Shown piece by piece: positions 17,571-26,695 of a DNA stretch of 64,000 bases. How positions within the stretch are numbered: the stretch's first letter is position 1; each line of letters opens with the position of its first letter. A program made the position numbers and the translations under genes. The stretch is from positions 5,701,501-5,765,500 of the forward strand of contig NZ_CP011340.1 of the NCBI RefSeq assembly GCF_001278075.1, written 5' to 3'. The notes under the pieces are model-generated. The model saw nothing but the letters and a program-made list of their open reading frames with translations. It was not told the DNA's origin and ran no database searches. Origin of the DNA: Streptomyces pristinaespiralis. GTDB lineage: Bacteria; Actinomycetota; Actinomycetes; Streptomycetales; Streptomycetaceae.

Positions 17571-19082
17571 GTGAGTGAGCAGCAGCCCGACGCCTTCGAC
17601 GAGTCCGACGCCTTCGACGAGATCGTCGACGCAGAGACCGACCGCGACCCCGACCTGGCGGTGATCGAGGCCGGCAGCCGCACCCTGCGCGCACAGGCCG
17701 GATCGCCGCAGGCCGACCAGGTGCCGTCCCGCCCGGCGGATCCGGAGGTGGACAGGGCGCTGCGCGAGGTCGAGGCGGATCTCGCGACGCGCTGGGGCGA
17801 GACCAAGCTGGAGCCCTCCGTCGCCCGTATCGAGGCGCTGATGGACGTGCTGGGCGAGCCGCAGCGGGCCTATCCCTCCGTCCACATCACGGGGACGAAC
17901 GGCAAGACCTCCACGGCCCGGATGATCGAGGCCCTGTTCTCCGCCTTCGACCTGCGCACCGGCCGGTACACCTCGCCGCACGTCCAGTCGATCACCGAGC
18001 GGATCAGCCTGGACGGCGCTCCGATCGACGCGGAGCGCTTCATCGAGACGTACAACGACATCAAGCTCTACGTCGAGATGGTCGACGCGCGCCAGGAATA
18101 CCGGCTGTCGTTCTTCGAGGTGCTCACGGGCATGGCGTACGCGGCCTTCGCCGACGCCCCCGTGGACGTGGCCGTCGTCGAGGTCGGCATGGGCGGCAGC
18201 TGGGACGCGACCAACGTGATCGACGGCTCGGTCGCCGTGGTCACCCCCATCGACCTGGACCACACGGACCGGCTCGGTACCACTCCCGCCGAGATCGCCG
18301 CCGAGAAGGCCGGGATCATCAAGCAGGGCGCGACCGTGATCCTGGCGCAGCAGCCGGTCGACGCCGCGCAGGTGATGCTGAAGCGTGCCGTCGAGGCGGA
18401 CGCGACCGTGGCCCGCGAGGGCATGGAGTTCGGCGTCGTCTCGCGCGAGGTGGCGGTCGGCGGCCAGTTGCTGACCCTGCGCGGCCTGGGCGGCGAGTAC
18501 GAGCAGATCTTCCTCCCCCTCTACGGCGCGCACCAGGCCCACAACGCGGCGGTGGCGCTCGCGGCGGTCGAGGCGTTCTTCGGCGTGGGCGCGGGTGACG
18601 GGCGCACGCTGGACGCCGACACGATCCGCAGGGCGTTCGCCTCGGTGTCCTCGCCCGGCCGGCTGGAGGTCGTGCGCCGCAGCCCCACGGTCGTGCTGGA
18701 CGCCGCCCACAACCCGGCGGGCGCGCGCGCCGCCGCGGCCGCCGTCACCGAGTCGTTCGGCTTCTCCCGGCTGATCGGTGTCGTGGGCGCGAGTGACGAC
18801 AAGGACGTCAGGGGCTTCCTGGAGGCCTTCGAGCCGATCTTCCACGAGATCGTCGTGACCCAGAACTCCAGCCACCGCGCGATGGACGCGGACACGCTGG
18901 CCGCCGTCGCCGTGGAGGTCTTCGGCGACGACCGGGTGGTCGTCGAGCCGCGGCTCGACGACGCGCTGGAGGCGGCGATCACGCTCGCGGAGGAGGAGTC
19001 GGAGTTCGCCGGCGCGGGTGTGCTGGTGACGGGTTCCGTGATCACGGTCGGCGAGGCCCGGCTGCTGCTGGGGAAGGGCTGA
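17571..19082 (+). CDS. folC: Bifunctional folylpolyglutamate synthase/dihydrofolate synthase
   Basis: A 503-residue Mur-ligase-family enzyme that adds glutamate to dihydropteroate and folates. The P-loop GTNGKT is at 108-113. VGMGGSWDATNVI, EKAGIIKQ and DAAHNPAGARA follow in the usual order. The first 70 or so residues are an acidic extension before the conserved core, longer than in E. coli. TAGACT (17559-17564) ends 6 nt before the GTG, so the message is probably leaderless. The DUF4233 gene starts 7 nt downstream. Confidence 0.95.
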   Translation: MSEQQPDAFDESDAFDEIVDAETDRDPDLAVIEAGSRTLRAQAGSPQADQVPSRPADPEVDRALREVEADLATRWGETKLEPSVARIEALMDVLGEPQRAYPSVHITGTNGKTSTARMIEALFSAFDLRTGRYTSPHVQSITERISLDGAPIDAERFIETYNDIKLYVEMVDARQEYRLSFFEVLTGMAYAAFADAPVDVAVVEVGMGGSWDATNVIDGSVAVVTPIDLDHTDRLGTTPAEIAAEKAGIIKQGATVILAQQPVDAAQVMLKRAVEADATVAREGMEFGVVSREVAVGGQLLTLRGLGGEYEQIFLPLYGAHQAHNAAVALAAVEAFFGVGAGDGRTLDADTIRRAFASVSSPGRLEVVRRSPTVVLDAAHNPAGARAAAAAVTESFGFSRLIGVVGASDDKDVRGFLEAFEPIFHEIVVTQNSSHRAMDADTLAAVAVEVFGDDRVVVEPRLDDALEAAITLAEEESEFAGAGVLVTGSVITVGEARLLLGKG

Positions 19083-19089
19083 CATCGAA

Positions 19090-19440
19090 GTGCGTACGCT
19101 CTGTGCATCGACCCTGATCGGCGAGTTCTTCGTGATCGGCTTCGCCGGTCTCGTCGCCATGAAGTCGGACGACGTCTCGATGGCGGCGGTCTGGACGGTC
19201 TGCGGCGTAGCGATGCTGCTGTCGCTGCTGCTGTGCGGCATGATCACCCGCCCCGGCGGGACCCAGCTCGGCTGGGCGCTGCAGATCGCGCTGATCGTCG
19301 GCGGTTTCGTCGTGCCGGCGATGTTCTTCCTCGGCGTCCTCTTCGGCGGCCTGTGGTGGGCCTCCATCCACTACGGCCGCAAGATCGACGAGGCGAAGGC
19401 CCGGTGGGCCGCGCAGTCGGCGGAGGCTGACGCGGGGTAG
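19090..19440 (+). CDS. DUF4233 membrane protein
   Basis: A 116-residue protein with a GTG start and four hydrophobic helices (LCASTLIGEFFVIGFAGLVAM, TVCGVAMLLSLLLCGMI, ALQIALIVGGFVVPAMFFLG, then VLFGGLWWASIHYG). The family is known mainly for sitting directly after folC in actinobacteria, as here (7-nt gap, same operon). No biochemical role is established. Confidence 0.85.
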   Translation: MRTLCASTLIGEFFVIGFAGLVAMKSDDVSMAAVWTVCGVAMLLSLLLCGMITRPGGTQLGWALQIALIVGGFVVPAMFFLGVLFGGLWWASIHYGRKIDEAKARWAAQSAEADAG

Positions 19441-19550
19441 CCGGCCGGAGCCCTTCGGCGGCGGGGACGCGGGGTGGGTGCCGCCCTTGGCGTCACACCC
19501 GGTAATCTCGGCCCGACCCACACATCCTGGCCTGCAAGGAGCCGCACACC

Positions 19551-19961
19551 ATGACTCAGCGCACCCTCGTCCTTCTCAAGCCGGACGCCGTCCGTCGCGG
19601 ACTCGTGGGCGAGGTCATCGGCCGCATCGAACGCAAGGCCGACTGGAAGATCACCGCGCTGGAGCTGCGCACGCTCGACCGGGCCACCCTGGAGCAGCAC
19701 TACGCCGAGCACGTCGGCCGGCCGTTCTACGAGCCGCTGGTGGAGTTCATGCTGTCCGGTCCGGTGGTCGTCATGGCCGTCGAAGGTGAGCGGGTGATCG
19801 ACGGCGTACGCCAACTGGCGGGTCCGACCGACCCGATCGCGGCCGCTCCTGGGTCCATTCGGGGTGACTTCGGCACGATCGTCCGGGAGAATCTGATTCA
19901 CGCCTCGGACTCCGAGGAGTCCGCCGTTCGGGAACTGAAGCTGTTCTTCCAGGAAGGCTGA
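19551..19961 (+). CDS. ndk: Nucleoside diphosphate kinase
   Basis: A 136-residue NDP kinase that balances NTP pools by phosphate transfer through His117 in NLIHASDS. TLVLLKPDAVRRGLVGE starts the fold, and the length is standard. AAGGAG sits before the ATG. TAATCT near 19502-19507 could be its own -10 element, so it may be expressed apart from folC. A terminator follows at about 20022. Confidence 0.97.
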   Translation: MTQRTLVLLKPDAVRRGLVGEVIGRIERKADWKITALELRTLDRATLEQHYAEHVGRPFYEPLVEFMLSGPVVVMAVEGERVIDGVRQLAGPTDPIAAAPGSIRGDFGTIVRENLIHASDSEESAVRELKLFFQEG

Positions 19962-20021
19962 GGCCTGCCTCTTTCCGGGCCTTTCCTGACAGCGCGTCAG
20001 CCATACAGCGCTCTTGCCCTG

Positions 20022-20050
20022 GGGCGACCGATGGAATTTCGGTCGCCCTT
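20022..20050 (+). terminator. Terminator after ndk
   Basis: GGGCGACCGA (20022-20031) and TCGGTCGCCC (20039-20048) are exact complements with a 7-nt loop, followed by TT. The remaining gap to mreB (to 20245) holds no gene. TACGAT near 20150 is a possible -10 element for the mre operon. Confidence 0.7.
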
Positions 20051-20245
20051 CGGCATACGCAAGGGCATTGCGGGAACGCATCGCCCCGACGCATCGTCAC
20101 CATAAACAAGAGGTGGACCACCGCGCGGTGTCCGTGCAGGCGGCACTACGATGTAAGCCTCCACGCCACAGCACCCACCTCGCCATCCTGAAAAGCCATC
20201 AACGCTTCGATTGGGAAGGCCAGACGCATCCTCATGGGGAACAAC

Positions 20246-21265
20246 ATGTCGTTCATCGGCCGTGACATGGCTGTCGACCTCGGGACCGCCAACACGCTGG
20301 TGTACGTCAGAGGCCGGGGGATCGTTCTCAACGAGCCGTCCGTCGTCGCCATCAACACCAACACGGGCGGCATTCTCGCGGTCGGCGCCGAGGCGAAGAA
20401 GATGATCGGGCGGACACCGGGCAACATCGTTGCCGTCCGGCCGCTGAAGGACGGCGTCATCGCCGACTTCGAGATCACCGAGCGGATGCTCCGCTACTTC
20501 ATCCTCAAGATCCACAAGCGCCGCTATCTCGCCCGGCCCCGCGTCGTCGTCTGTGTGCCCTCCGGTATCACGGGTGTCGAGCGCCGCGCGGTCATCGAGG
20601 CGTCGACCCAGGCGGGCGCCCGCCAGGTGCACATCATCGAGGAGCCCATGGCCGCGGCCATCGGCTCCGGCCTTCCGGTCCACGAAGCCACCGGCAACAT
20701 GGTCGTCGACATCGGCGGTGGCACCACCGAGGTCGCCGTGATCTCGCTGGGAGGAATCGTCACAGCACAGTCCATCCGTGTCGCCGGTGACGAGCTCGAC
20801 AACGCGATCATCCAGCACATCAAGAAGGAGTACTCGCTCCTCCTCGGTGAGCGGACCGCGGAGAACATCAAGATCACCATCGGCTCCGCGTACGAGATGG
20901 GCGAGGAGGAGCACACCGAGATCCGCGGCCGTGATCTGGTCTCGGGTCTGCCCAAGACCGTGGTCATCTCCGCCGCCGAGGTCCGCAAGGCCATCGAGGA
21001 ACCGGTCAACGCGATCGTCGACGCCGTCAAGACCACGCTCGACAAGTGCCCGCCCGAGCTCTCCGGCGACGTCATGGACCGCGGCATCGTCCTCACCGGC
21101 GGTGGCGCGCTGCTGCGCGGCCTCGACGAGCGGCTCCGCCGGGAGACGGGCATGCCGATCCACATCGCGGAGAACCCGCTGGACTCGGTGGCGCTCGGCT
21201 CCGGCAAGTGCGTGGAGGAGTTCGAGGCGCTCCAGCAGGTGCTGGACGCCCAGCCGCGTCGTTAG
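20246..21265 (+). CDS. mreB: Rod-shape determining protein MreB
   Basis: A 339-residue actin-fold ATPase. The start is the ATG at 20246, with GGGGAA 6 nt upstream; an in-frame ATG at 20234 is less likely. Phosphate-binding segments [29 protein letters not shown] and [13 protein letters not shown] are intact. In Streptomyces MreB mainly supports spore-wall synthesis and not vegetative tip growth. It leads the mreB-mreC-mreD-PBP2-rodA operon. Confidence 0.97.
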   Translation: MSFIGRDMAVDLGTANTLVYVRGRGIVLNEPSVVAINTNTGGILAVGAEAKKMIGRTPGNIVAVRPLKDGVIADFEITERMLRYFILKIHKRRYLARPRVVVCVPSGITGVERRAVIEASTQAGARQVHIIEEPMAAAIGSGLPVHEATGNMVVDIGGGTTEVAVISLGGIVTAQSIRVAGDELDNAIIQHIKKEYSLLLGERTAENIKITIGSAYEMGEEEHTEIRGRDLVSGLPKTVVISAAEVRKAIEEPVNAIVDAVKTTLDKCPPELSGDVMDRGIVLTGGGALLRGLDERLRRETGMPIHIAENPLDSVALGSGKCVEEFEALQQVLDAQPRR

Positions 21266-21287
21266 ACGGTCGGACAATACGCCGTAC

Positions 21288-21342
21288 GGGGGCTGTGAGG
21301 CCCCCACATGGGGTCCTCCCCGCCCCCGACACGGGGGGAGGA
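21288..21342 (+). promoter_or_regulatory. Two hairpins in the mreB-mreC gap
   Basis: GGGGGC (21288-21293) pairs with GCCCCC (21300-21305), and TCCTCCCC (21314-21321) pairs with GGGGAGGA (21335-21342). The pair could attenuate or stabilise the operon transcript between mreB, whose product is needed in excess, and the later genes. Confidence 0.45.
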
Positions 21343-21394
21343 TCGTTGCTCTACCGACACGACCATTCCTACGAGGAAGGCACGGCCGCCGCAC

Positions 21395-22417
21395 GTGAGG
21401 GACACAAAGGAGAGCCGGCTGCTCCTGGCATTGCTGATCGCCATCGCGTTCGCCCTGATCACGGTGGACATCCGCGGCGGTGAGGAGTCACCGGTCGACG
21501 GTGCACGGCAGGCCGCGGCGTCGGTCTTCGGGCCCGTGGAGAACGGCGTCGCGGCCGCCGTCGACCCGATCGGCAACGCGATCGGAGCGGTCCGGGACTC
21601 CGGTGACCGTCACGACCGCATCAAGCAGCTCCAGTTGGAGAACGCCGAGCTGAAGCAGCGGCTCGGCAGCGACGAACGCAACAACAGCCGGCTCCGTCAG
21701 CTCGACGGCATGATCCGGACGGCTGCCGCCGGCCAGTACGGCATCAAGGGAGCCGAAGTCATCGCCATAGGAGCGGCCCAGGGCTTCTCCTGGACGGTGA
21801 CCATCGACATCGGCTCCGAAGACGGCATCACGCGCGACATGACCGTCATCAACAGCGAGGGACTCGTCGGCCGTGTCACGACCGTCGGCCCGCGTACCTC
21901 GACCGTGCTGCTCGCCAACGACCCCGACTTCACCGTCGGCACCCGGATGGAGAAGACCGACGAGCTCGGCTTCGCCACCGGGCAGGGCGACCGGCCGCTG
22001 CTGGTCCAGCTCCTCAACGGCAAGTCCAAGGTGAAGAAGGGCGACCGGCTGGTCACCTTCGGCTCGCAGGGCAGCAAGCCCTTCGTGCCCGGTGTCCCGG
22101 TCGGCGAGATCATCCGGGTCGACCCCGCCCGGGGAGACCTCACCCGCAACGTCTACGTACGCCCCTACGCCGGCTTCAGCAGGCTCGACATCGTCGGCGT
22201 CGTCGTCCAGGCGCCGCGGACCGATCCCCGTGACACCGTGCTGCCCCCGAAGCCCGCGGGCCCGAAGCCCACGCCGACCGTCACGGTCACCGTCACCCCG
22301 GGCGCGACCCCGCCGGAGGGCGAGGCGCCGGTCCAGGACGACGGCCAGGTCCAGGGCGACGGGCCGGATCCCGGTGCCTCCGACGGCGACGCCACAGGCC
22401 AGAACGACGACCAGTAG
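21395..22417 (+). CDS. mreC: Rod-shape determining protein MreC
   Basis: About 340 residues from the GTG at 21395. One membrane helix (about 8-26, LLLALLIAIAFALITVDIR), a periplasmic-side coiled coil (about 70-105, rich in KQLQLENAELKQRL) and the two-lobe beta domain with GLVGRVTTVGPRTSTVLL follow in order. The C-terminal 70 residues are a Pro/Thr then Gly/Asp-rich tail (PKPTPTVTVTVTPGATPP), longer than in rods such as E. coli. MreC bridges MreB and the PBP2-RodA synthase. The start was chosen to place the helix at the N-terminus; the frame is open further upstream. Confidence 0.92.
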   Translation: MRDTKESRLLLALLIAIAFALITVDIRGGEESPVDGARQAAASVFGPVENGVAAAVDPIGNAIGAVRDSGDRHDRIKQLQLENAELKQRLGSDERNNSRLRQLDGMIRTAAAGQYGIKGAEVIAIGAAQGFSWTVTIDIGSEDGITRDMTVINSEGLVGRVTTVGPRTSTVLLANDPDFTVGTRMEKTDELGFATGQGDRPLLVQLLNGKSKVKKGDRLVTFGSQGSKPFVPGVPVGEIIRVDPARGDLTRNVYVRPYAGFSRLDIVGVVVQAPRTDPRDTVLPPKPAGPKPTPTVTVTVTPGATPPEGEAPVQDDGQVQGDGPDPGASDGDATGQNDDQ

Positions 22418-22430
22418 GAGCTGATCCGTC

Positions 22431-23102
22431 ATGCGTGTCAACCGGATGCTGCTCTCCACGACGCTGGTCGTGGTCGCCCTCGTCATCCAGGTCTCCGTCC
22501 TCGCGCGGCTCCAGCTGCCCGGCGCGGTGCCCGACCTCGTACTGCTCGTCGTCCTCGGACTCGCCATGGTCTACGGCCACATGGCCGGGGCGTTCATCGG
22601 CTTCGGCGCGGGTCTGCTCGCGGACCTCGCACCGCCCGCCGACCACGCGGCAGGCCGCTACGCGCTCGTCCTGTGCGTCATCGGCTACCTCGCCGGTCTG
22701 GTCCGCCCGGAGAACGGCAAGCCACTGCGGTCCGCCAGCGGGCCCATGGCCGTCGTCGTCGCGGCGGCGATCGGTACGACGCTGCTCTACGCATTGGTCG
22801 GCGCCCTCGTCGGCGACACCGCCGCCCGCCATGTCGGCCTGGGCAGTCTGCTGTTCACCGCCGCGGTGTACGACCTGCTGCTCGCTCCGTTCACCGTGCC
22901 ACTGATCATGTGGCTCGCGAGACGCAGTGAGAACGATCCGCTCGCCGAGAGCCAGAGCGCCGGCGCCACGGACGTGGCCGCTGGCTGGCTCGCCTCCGGC
23001 ACCGGACTGCGCATCGGCAGCCAGCGCGGCGGACTGCGGCTCAGGGCGGCGAAGACCCGGGCCGCGCGGGCCGGGCGCATCAAGGGAGTCAAGCGACTGT
23101 GA
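22431..23102 (+). CDS. mreD: Rod-shape determining protein MreD
   Basis: A 223-residue polytopic membrane protein with AGGAG before the ATG. It has about five hydrophobic helices within the first 165 residues (LLSTTLVVVALVIQVSVLA first) and a basic cytoplasmic tail with repeated Arg/Ala. Position between mreC and PBP2 and topology identify it. It is an accessory subunit of the elongation complex. Confidence 0.92.
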   Translation: MRVNRMLLSTTLVVVALVIQVSVLARLQLPGAVPDLVLLVVLGLAMVYGHMAGAFIGFGAGLLADLAPPADHAAGRYALVLCVIGYLAGLVRPENGKPLRSASGPMAVVVAAAIGTTLLYALVGALVGDTAARHVGLGSLLFTAAVYDLLLAPFTVPLIMWLARRSENDPLAESQSAGATDVAAGWLASGTGLRIGSQRGGLRLRAAKTRAARAGRIKGVKRL

Positions 23103-23118
23103 TCGAGGGGGCAGCAGC

Positions 23119-25284
23119 GTGAGCAACATTCCGGAGACCGGCCGGACCCCCCGGGTCCAGATCCGGCTCGTCATCATCCAGGTACTCGTCTTCTCCCTCC
23201 TCCTCACCCTCGGCGGCCGGCTCTGGTACCTCCAGATCCGCAACGGCGACGAATACGCCGACGAAGCCAGCGGCAACCACGTCCAGCGGGTGGTCACACC
23301 CGCCGTACGAGGCTCGATCCTCGACGCCCGCGGTGTGCCGCTCGCCGACAACGAGACCCGTCTCGTGGTCTCCGCGTCCCGCACCGAGCTGCTGAAGATG
23401 AAGGACGACGGGGAGGCCGTCCTCACCCGGCTCGCCGGCGTCCTCGGCATGAAGCCGAAGGAGGTCATGGACAAGGTCCGCCTCTGCGACTCCAAGACCC
23501 CGCAGCCCTGCTGGAACGGCTCCCCGTACCAGCCGATCCCGGTCACCGACGAGGCCACCACCCAGCAGGCACTGCAGATCCGGGAGCGCTCGGAGGACTT
23601 CCCCGGCATCACCGCCGAACCCACCGCCGTACGCCGCTACACGGCCCCCGCCAAGGCCCGGACCGCGCAGGTGCTCGGCTATCTCTCGCCGGTCACCGAC
23701 GAGGAGATCCAGAAGGCAAAGGACTCCGACTCGCCCTACCTGCGCTCCGACCAGGTCGGCCGCTCCGGCCTCGAGCGCACCTACGACAAGGCACTGCGCG
23801 GCAAGGCAGGCGTCACCTCGTACGAGGTCGACAAGCTCGGCCGGGTCATGGGCGAGGCGGAGGCGGACCCGGGCGTGCCCGGATCCCACCTCGTCACCAG
23901 CATCGACGCCCGTGTCCAGGCCGTCGCCGAGTACGAGCTCCACCAGGCGATGAAGACCGTCCGCGGGGAGACCGACAAGATCACCGGCCGCCCCTACGAG
24001 GCCGACGCGGGCGCCGTCGTCGTCATGGAGGCCAAGACCGGCCGGGTCGTCGCCATGGCGTCCCAGCCCGACTACGACCCCAACGCCTGGGTCGGCGGCA
24101 TCTCCGCCAAGGACTACGCCAAGCTCACCGGCAAGGAATCCAACTACCCGCTGCTCAACCGGGCCACCCAGGGCCAGGCACCCGCCGGCTCCGTCTTCAA
24201 GGTCGTCTCGGCCAGCGCGGCCGTGCGGGCCGGCCACCCCTTCGACGACCTCTACAACTGCAGCAGCTCCTACAGCATGGGCAACCGGAGCTTCGCCAAC
24301 TTCGAGTCCCAGGGGCACGGCCCCATCACCCTCGGCGACGCCCTCAAGTACTCCTGCAACACCGTCTTCTACCGACTCGGCCACCAGGAGTGGCAGCGCG
24401 ACGGCGGCCTCAAGCCCAAGAAGAACGCCCACGACTGGTTCTACCGGACCGCCCACGACTTCGGGTTCGGCTCCGAGACCGGCATCGACCTCCCGAACGA
24501 GGTCAAGGGCCGCATCCCCGACCGTCACTGGAAGCAGGCCTTCTGGGAGGCCAACAAGGACTCCTGGTGCAAGCAGGGCAAGAAGGGCGGCACCTACGTC
24601 CAGCAGATCGCCTATGAGAGCTGCCTCGAAGGCAACCAGCTGAAGGCCTTCGACAGCATCAACTTCGCCATCGGTCAGGGCGACGTGCTCATCACCCCGA
24701 TCCAGCTGGCCACCGCCTACGCCGCCATCAGCAACGGCGGCACCCTCTACAACCCCACGATCGGCAAGGCCGTCGTCAGCCCCGACGGCAAGAAGATCGA
24801 GGAGATCGAGCCCAAGGCCCACGGCAAGCTCCCGGTGAACGCCGAGACCATCAAGGACCTCGACAAGGGACTGCGTTCCGTCGTCGAGCCCGGCGGCACC
24901 GCCGCCTGGAGGTTCGGCGGCTGGCCCCAGGACAAGATCCCGATGCGGGCCAAGACCGGCACCGCGCAGGTCTACGGCAAGCAGACCACCTCGTGGTTCG
25001 CCACCTACACCGACGACTACACGATCGTCATGACGATCTCCCAGGGTGGTACGGGCTCCGGCGCGTCCGGTCCCGCCGTGCGCAACATCTACGACGCGAT
25101 CTACGGCCTGGACAAGGAAGGCAACCAGGACCTCAAGCGGGCCCTGCTGCCCAAGCCGCAGCAGACCCTGCCCAAGATCTCCCCGGACGGCTCGATCGAG
25201 GCCCCCGAGGTCAAGCCCTACGTTCCTCCGAAGCCGAAGGACGCCCAACCAGTGCTCGCGGGACCACCCGTGCGGAGGGACTGA
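23119..25284 (+). CDS. mrdA: Penicillin-binding protein 2, transpeptidase of the elongation complex
   Basis: A 721-residue class B PBP from the GTG at 23119, preceded by GAGGGGG. One N-terminal membrane anchor (about 13-38) is followed by the dimerisation region (VRGSILDARGVPLADNETR). The catalytic motifs are S358-V-F-K361, S412-C-N414 and K612-T-G614. It cross-links peptidoglycan together with RodA. The gene sits 16 nt after mreD and 3 nt before rodA, so translation is likely coupled. Confidence 0.95.
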   Translation: MSNIPETGRTPRVQIRLVIIQVLVFSLLLTLGGRLWYLQIRNGDEYADEASGNHVQRVVTPAVRGSILDARGVPLADNETRLVVSASRTELLKMKDDGEAVLTRLAGVLGMKPKEVMDKVRLCDSKTPQPCWNGSPYQPIPVTDEATTQQALQIRERSEDFPGITAEPTAVRRYTAPAKARTAQVLGYLSPVTDEEIQKAKDSDSPYLRSDQVGRSGLERTYDKALRGKAGVTSYEVDKLGRVMGEAEADPGVPGSHLVTSIDARVQAVAEYELHQAMKTVRGETDKITGRPYEADAGAVVVMEAKTGRVVAMASQPDYDPNAWVGGISAKDYAKLTGKESNYPLLNRATQGQAPAGSVFKVVSASAAVRAGHPFDDLYNCSSSYSMGNRSFANFESQGHGPITLGDALKYSCNTVFYRLGHQEWQRDGGLKPKKNAHDWFYRTAHDFGFGSETGIDLPNEVKGRIPDRHWKQAFWEANKDSWCKQGKKGGTYVQQIAYESCLEGNQLKAFDSINFAIGQGDVLITPIQLATAYAAISNGGTLYNPTIGKAVVSPDGKKIEEIEPKAHGKLPVNAETIKDLDKGLRSVVEPGGTAAWRFGGWPQDKIPMRAKTGTAQVYGKQTTSWFATYTDDYTIVMTISQGGTGSGASGPAVRNIYDAIYGLDKEGNQDLKRALLPKPQQTLPKISPDGSIEAPEVKPYVPPKPKDAQPVLAGPPVRRD

Positions 25285-25287
25285 CAC

Positions 25288-26490
25288 ATGACAGGCGCAG
25301 GCGGCTTCTCCGTCCCGGGATACGGCCCGGAGCGCGGCGGGGTCTGGACCAGGCTCACGGCCCGTGACTCCGTGGTGCGCAGGCTCGACTGGCCGATCCT
25401 GCTCTCCGCGATCACGCTCTCCCTGCTCGGCGCGCTCCTCGTGTGGTCCGCCACGCGGGGCCGCACCGAACTCAACCAGGGCGACCCGTACTACTTCCTC
25501 GTCCGGCACCTGCTCAACACCGGTATCGGCTTCGTCCTGATGGTCGGGACCATCTGGCTCGGCCACCGGACCCTGCGCGGCGCCGTCCCGTTCCTCTACG
25601 GGCTCTCCGTGGTGCTCGTGGTGCTCGTCCTCACCCCGCTGGGCGCCACCATCAACGGCGCGCACGCCTGGATCCAGCTGGGCGGCGGCTTCTCGCTCCA
25701 GCCCTCCGAGTTCGTGAAGATCACGATCATCCTCGGGATGGCGATGATGCTCGCGGCCCGCGTCGACGCGGGCGACCAGGTGCACCCCGACCACGGGACC
25801 GTCGCCAAGTCGCTCGGCCTCGCCGTCCTGCCGATGGTCATCGTCATGCTGATGCCGGACCTCGGCTCGGTCATGGTCATGGTCGTCATCGTCCTCGGCG
25901 TGCTGCTCGCCTCCGGCGCGTCCAACCGCTGGGTCTTCGGCCTCATCGGCGCCGGAGCGGCGGGCGCGATCGCCGTCACGGCGCTCGGACTGCTCGACGA
26001 GTACCAGATCAACCGCTTCGCCGCCTTCGCCAACCCCGAACTCGACCCGGCCGGCGTCGGCTACAACACCAACCAGGCGCGCATCGCGATCGGGTCCGGC
26101 GGGCTGTACGGCGAAGGGCTCTTCAACGGCCACCAGACCAGTGGCCAGTTCGTGCCCGAGCAGCAGACCGACTTCATCTTCACGGTCGCCGGCGAGGAGC
26201 TCGGCTTCCTCGGCGCCGGGCTGATCCTCGTGCTGCTCGGCGTGGTGCTGTGGCGCGCGTGCCGGATCGCCCGCGAGACGACGGAGCTCTACGGCACGAT
26301 CGTGGCCGCCGGGATAATCGCGTGGTTCGCCTTCCAGTCGTTCGAGAACATCGGCATGGCGATGGGCATCATGCCGGTCGCGGGCCTGCCGCTGCCGTTC
26401 GTGTCGTACGGAGGCACGTCGATGTTCGCGGTGTGGATCGCGATCGGGCTGCTGCAGTCGATCCGGGTCCAACGCCCCATAAGCGCGTAG
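25288..26490 (+). CDS. rodA: RodA-type SEDS peptidoglycan glycosyltransferase
   Basis: A 400-residue SEDS protein with about ten membrane helices and GGAGGGA before the ATG. Signature segments include INGAHAWIQLGG, the middle TNQARIAIGSGGLYGEGLFNG and the C-terminal GIMPVAGLPLPFVSYGG. It polymerises lipid II glycan strands in complex with the PBP2 encoded immediately upstream. In Streptomyces this paralogue is often called sfr. It is the last gene of the mre operon. Confidence 0.94.
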   Translation: MTGAGGFSVPGYGPERGGVWTRLTARDSVVRRLDWPILLSAITLSLLGALLVWSATRGRTELNQGDPYYFLVRHLLNTGIGFVLMVGTIWLGHRTLRGAVPFLYGLSVVLVVLVLTPLGATINGAHAWIQLGGGFSLQPSEFVKITIILGMAMMLAARVDAGDQVHPDHGTVAKSLGLAVLPMVIVMLMPDLGSVMVMVVIVLGVLLASGASNRWVFGLIGAGAAGAIAVTALGLLDEYQINRFAAFANPELDPAGVGYNTNQARIAIGSGGLYGEGLFNGHQTSGQFVPEQQTDFIFTVAGEELGFLGAGLILVLLGVVLWRACRIARETTELYGTIVAAGIIAWFAFQSFENIGMAMGIMPVAGLPLPFVSYGGTSMFAVWIAIGLLQSIRVQRPISA

Positions 26491-26695
26491 CCCTCGAGCG
26501 GGCGGCCCACCCGGCCCCGGTGGCGACACGTCCCCGGGGCCGCGTGCTGCCGTCCCGCGGGGGGTCCGGCGCCGGCGTCTTCGGGCGTGTCCCGGTCCGC
26601 GAGCGGTGCTCCTGGCCGTGCCCGGTCCGTGAGCGTGACGCCCGTGCGGCGCGGGTGGGCTGCCCTCCGCGGCGGCGCGCGGCTAGATTCGATGT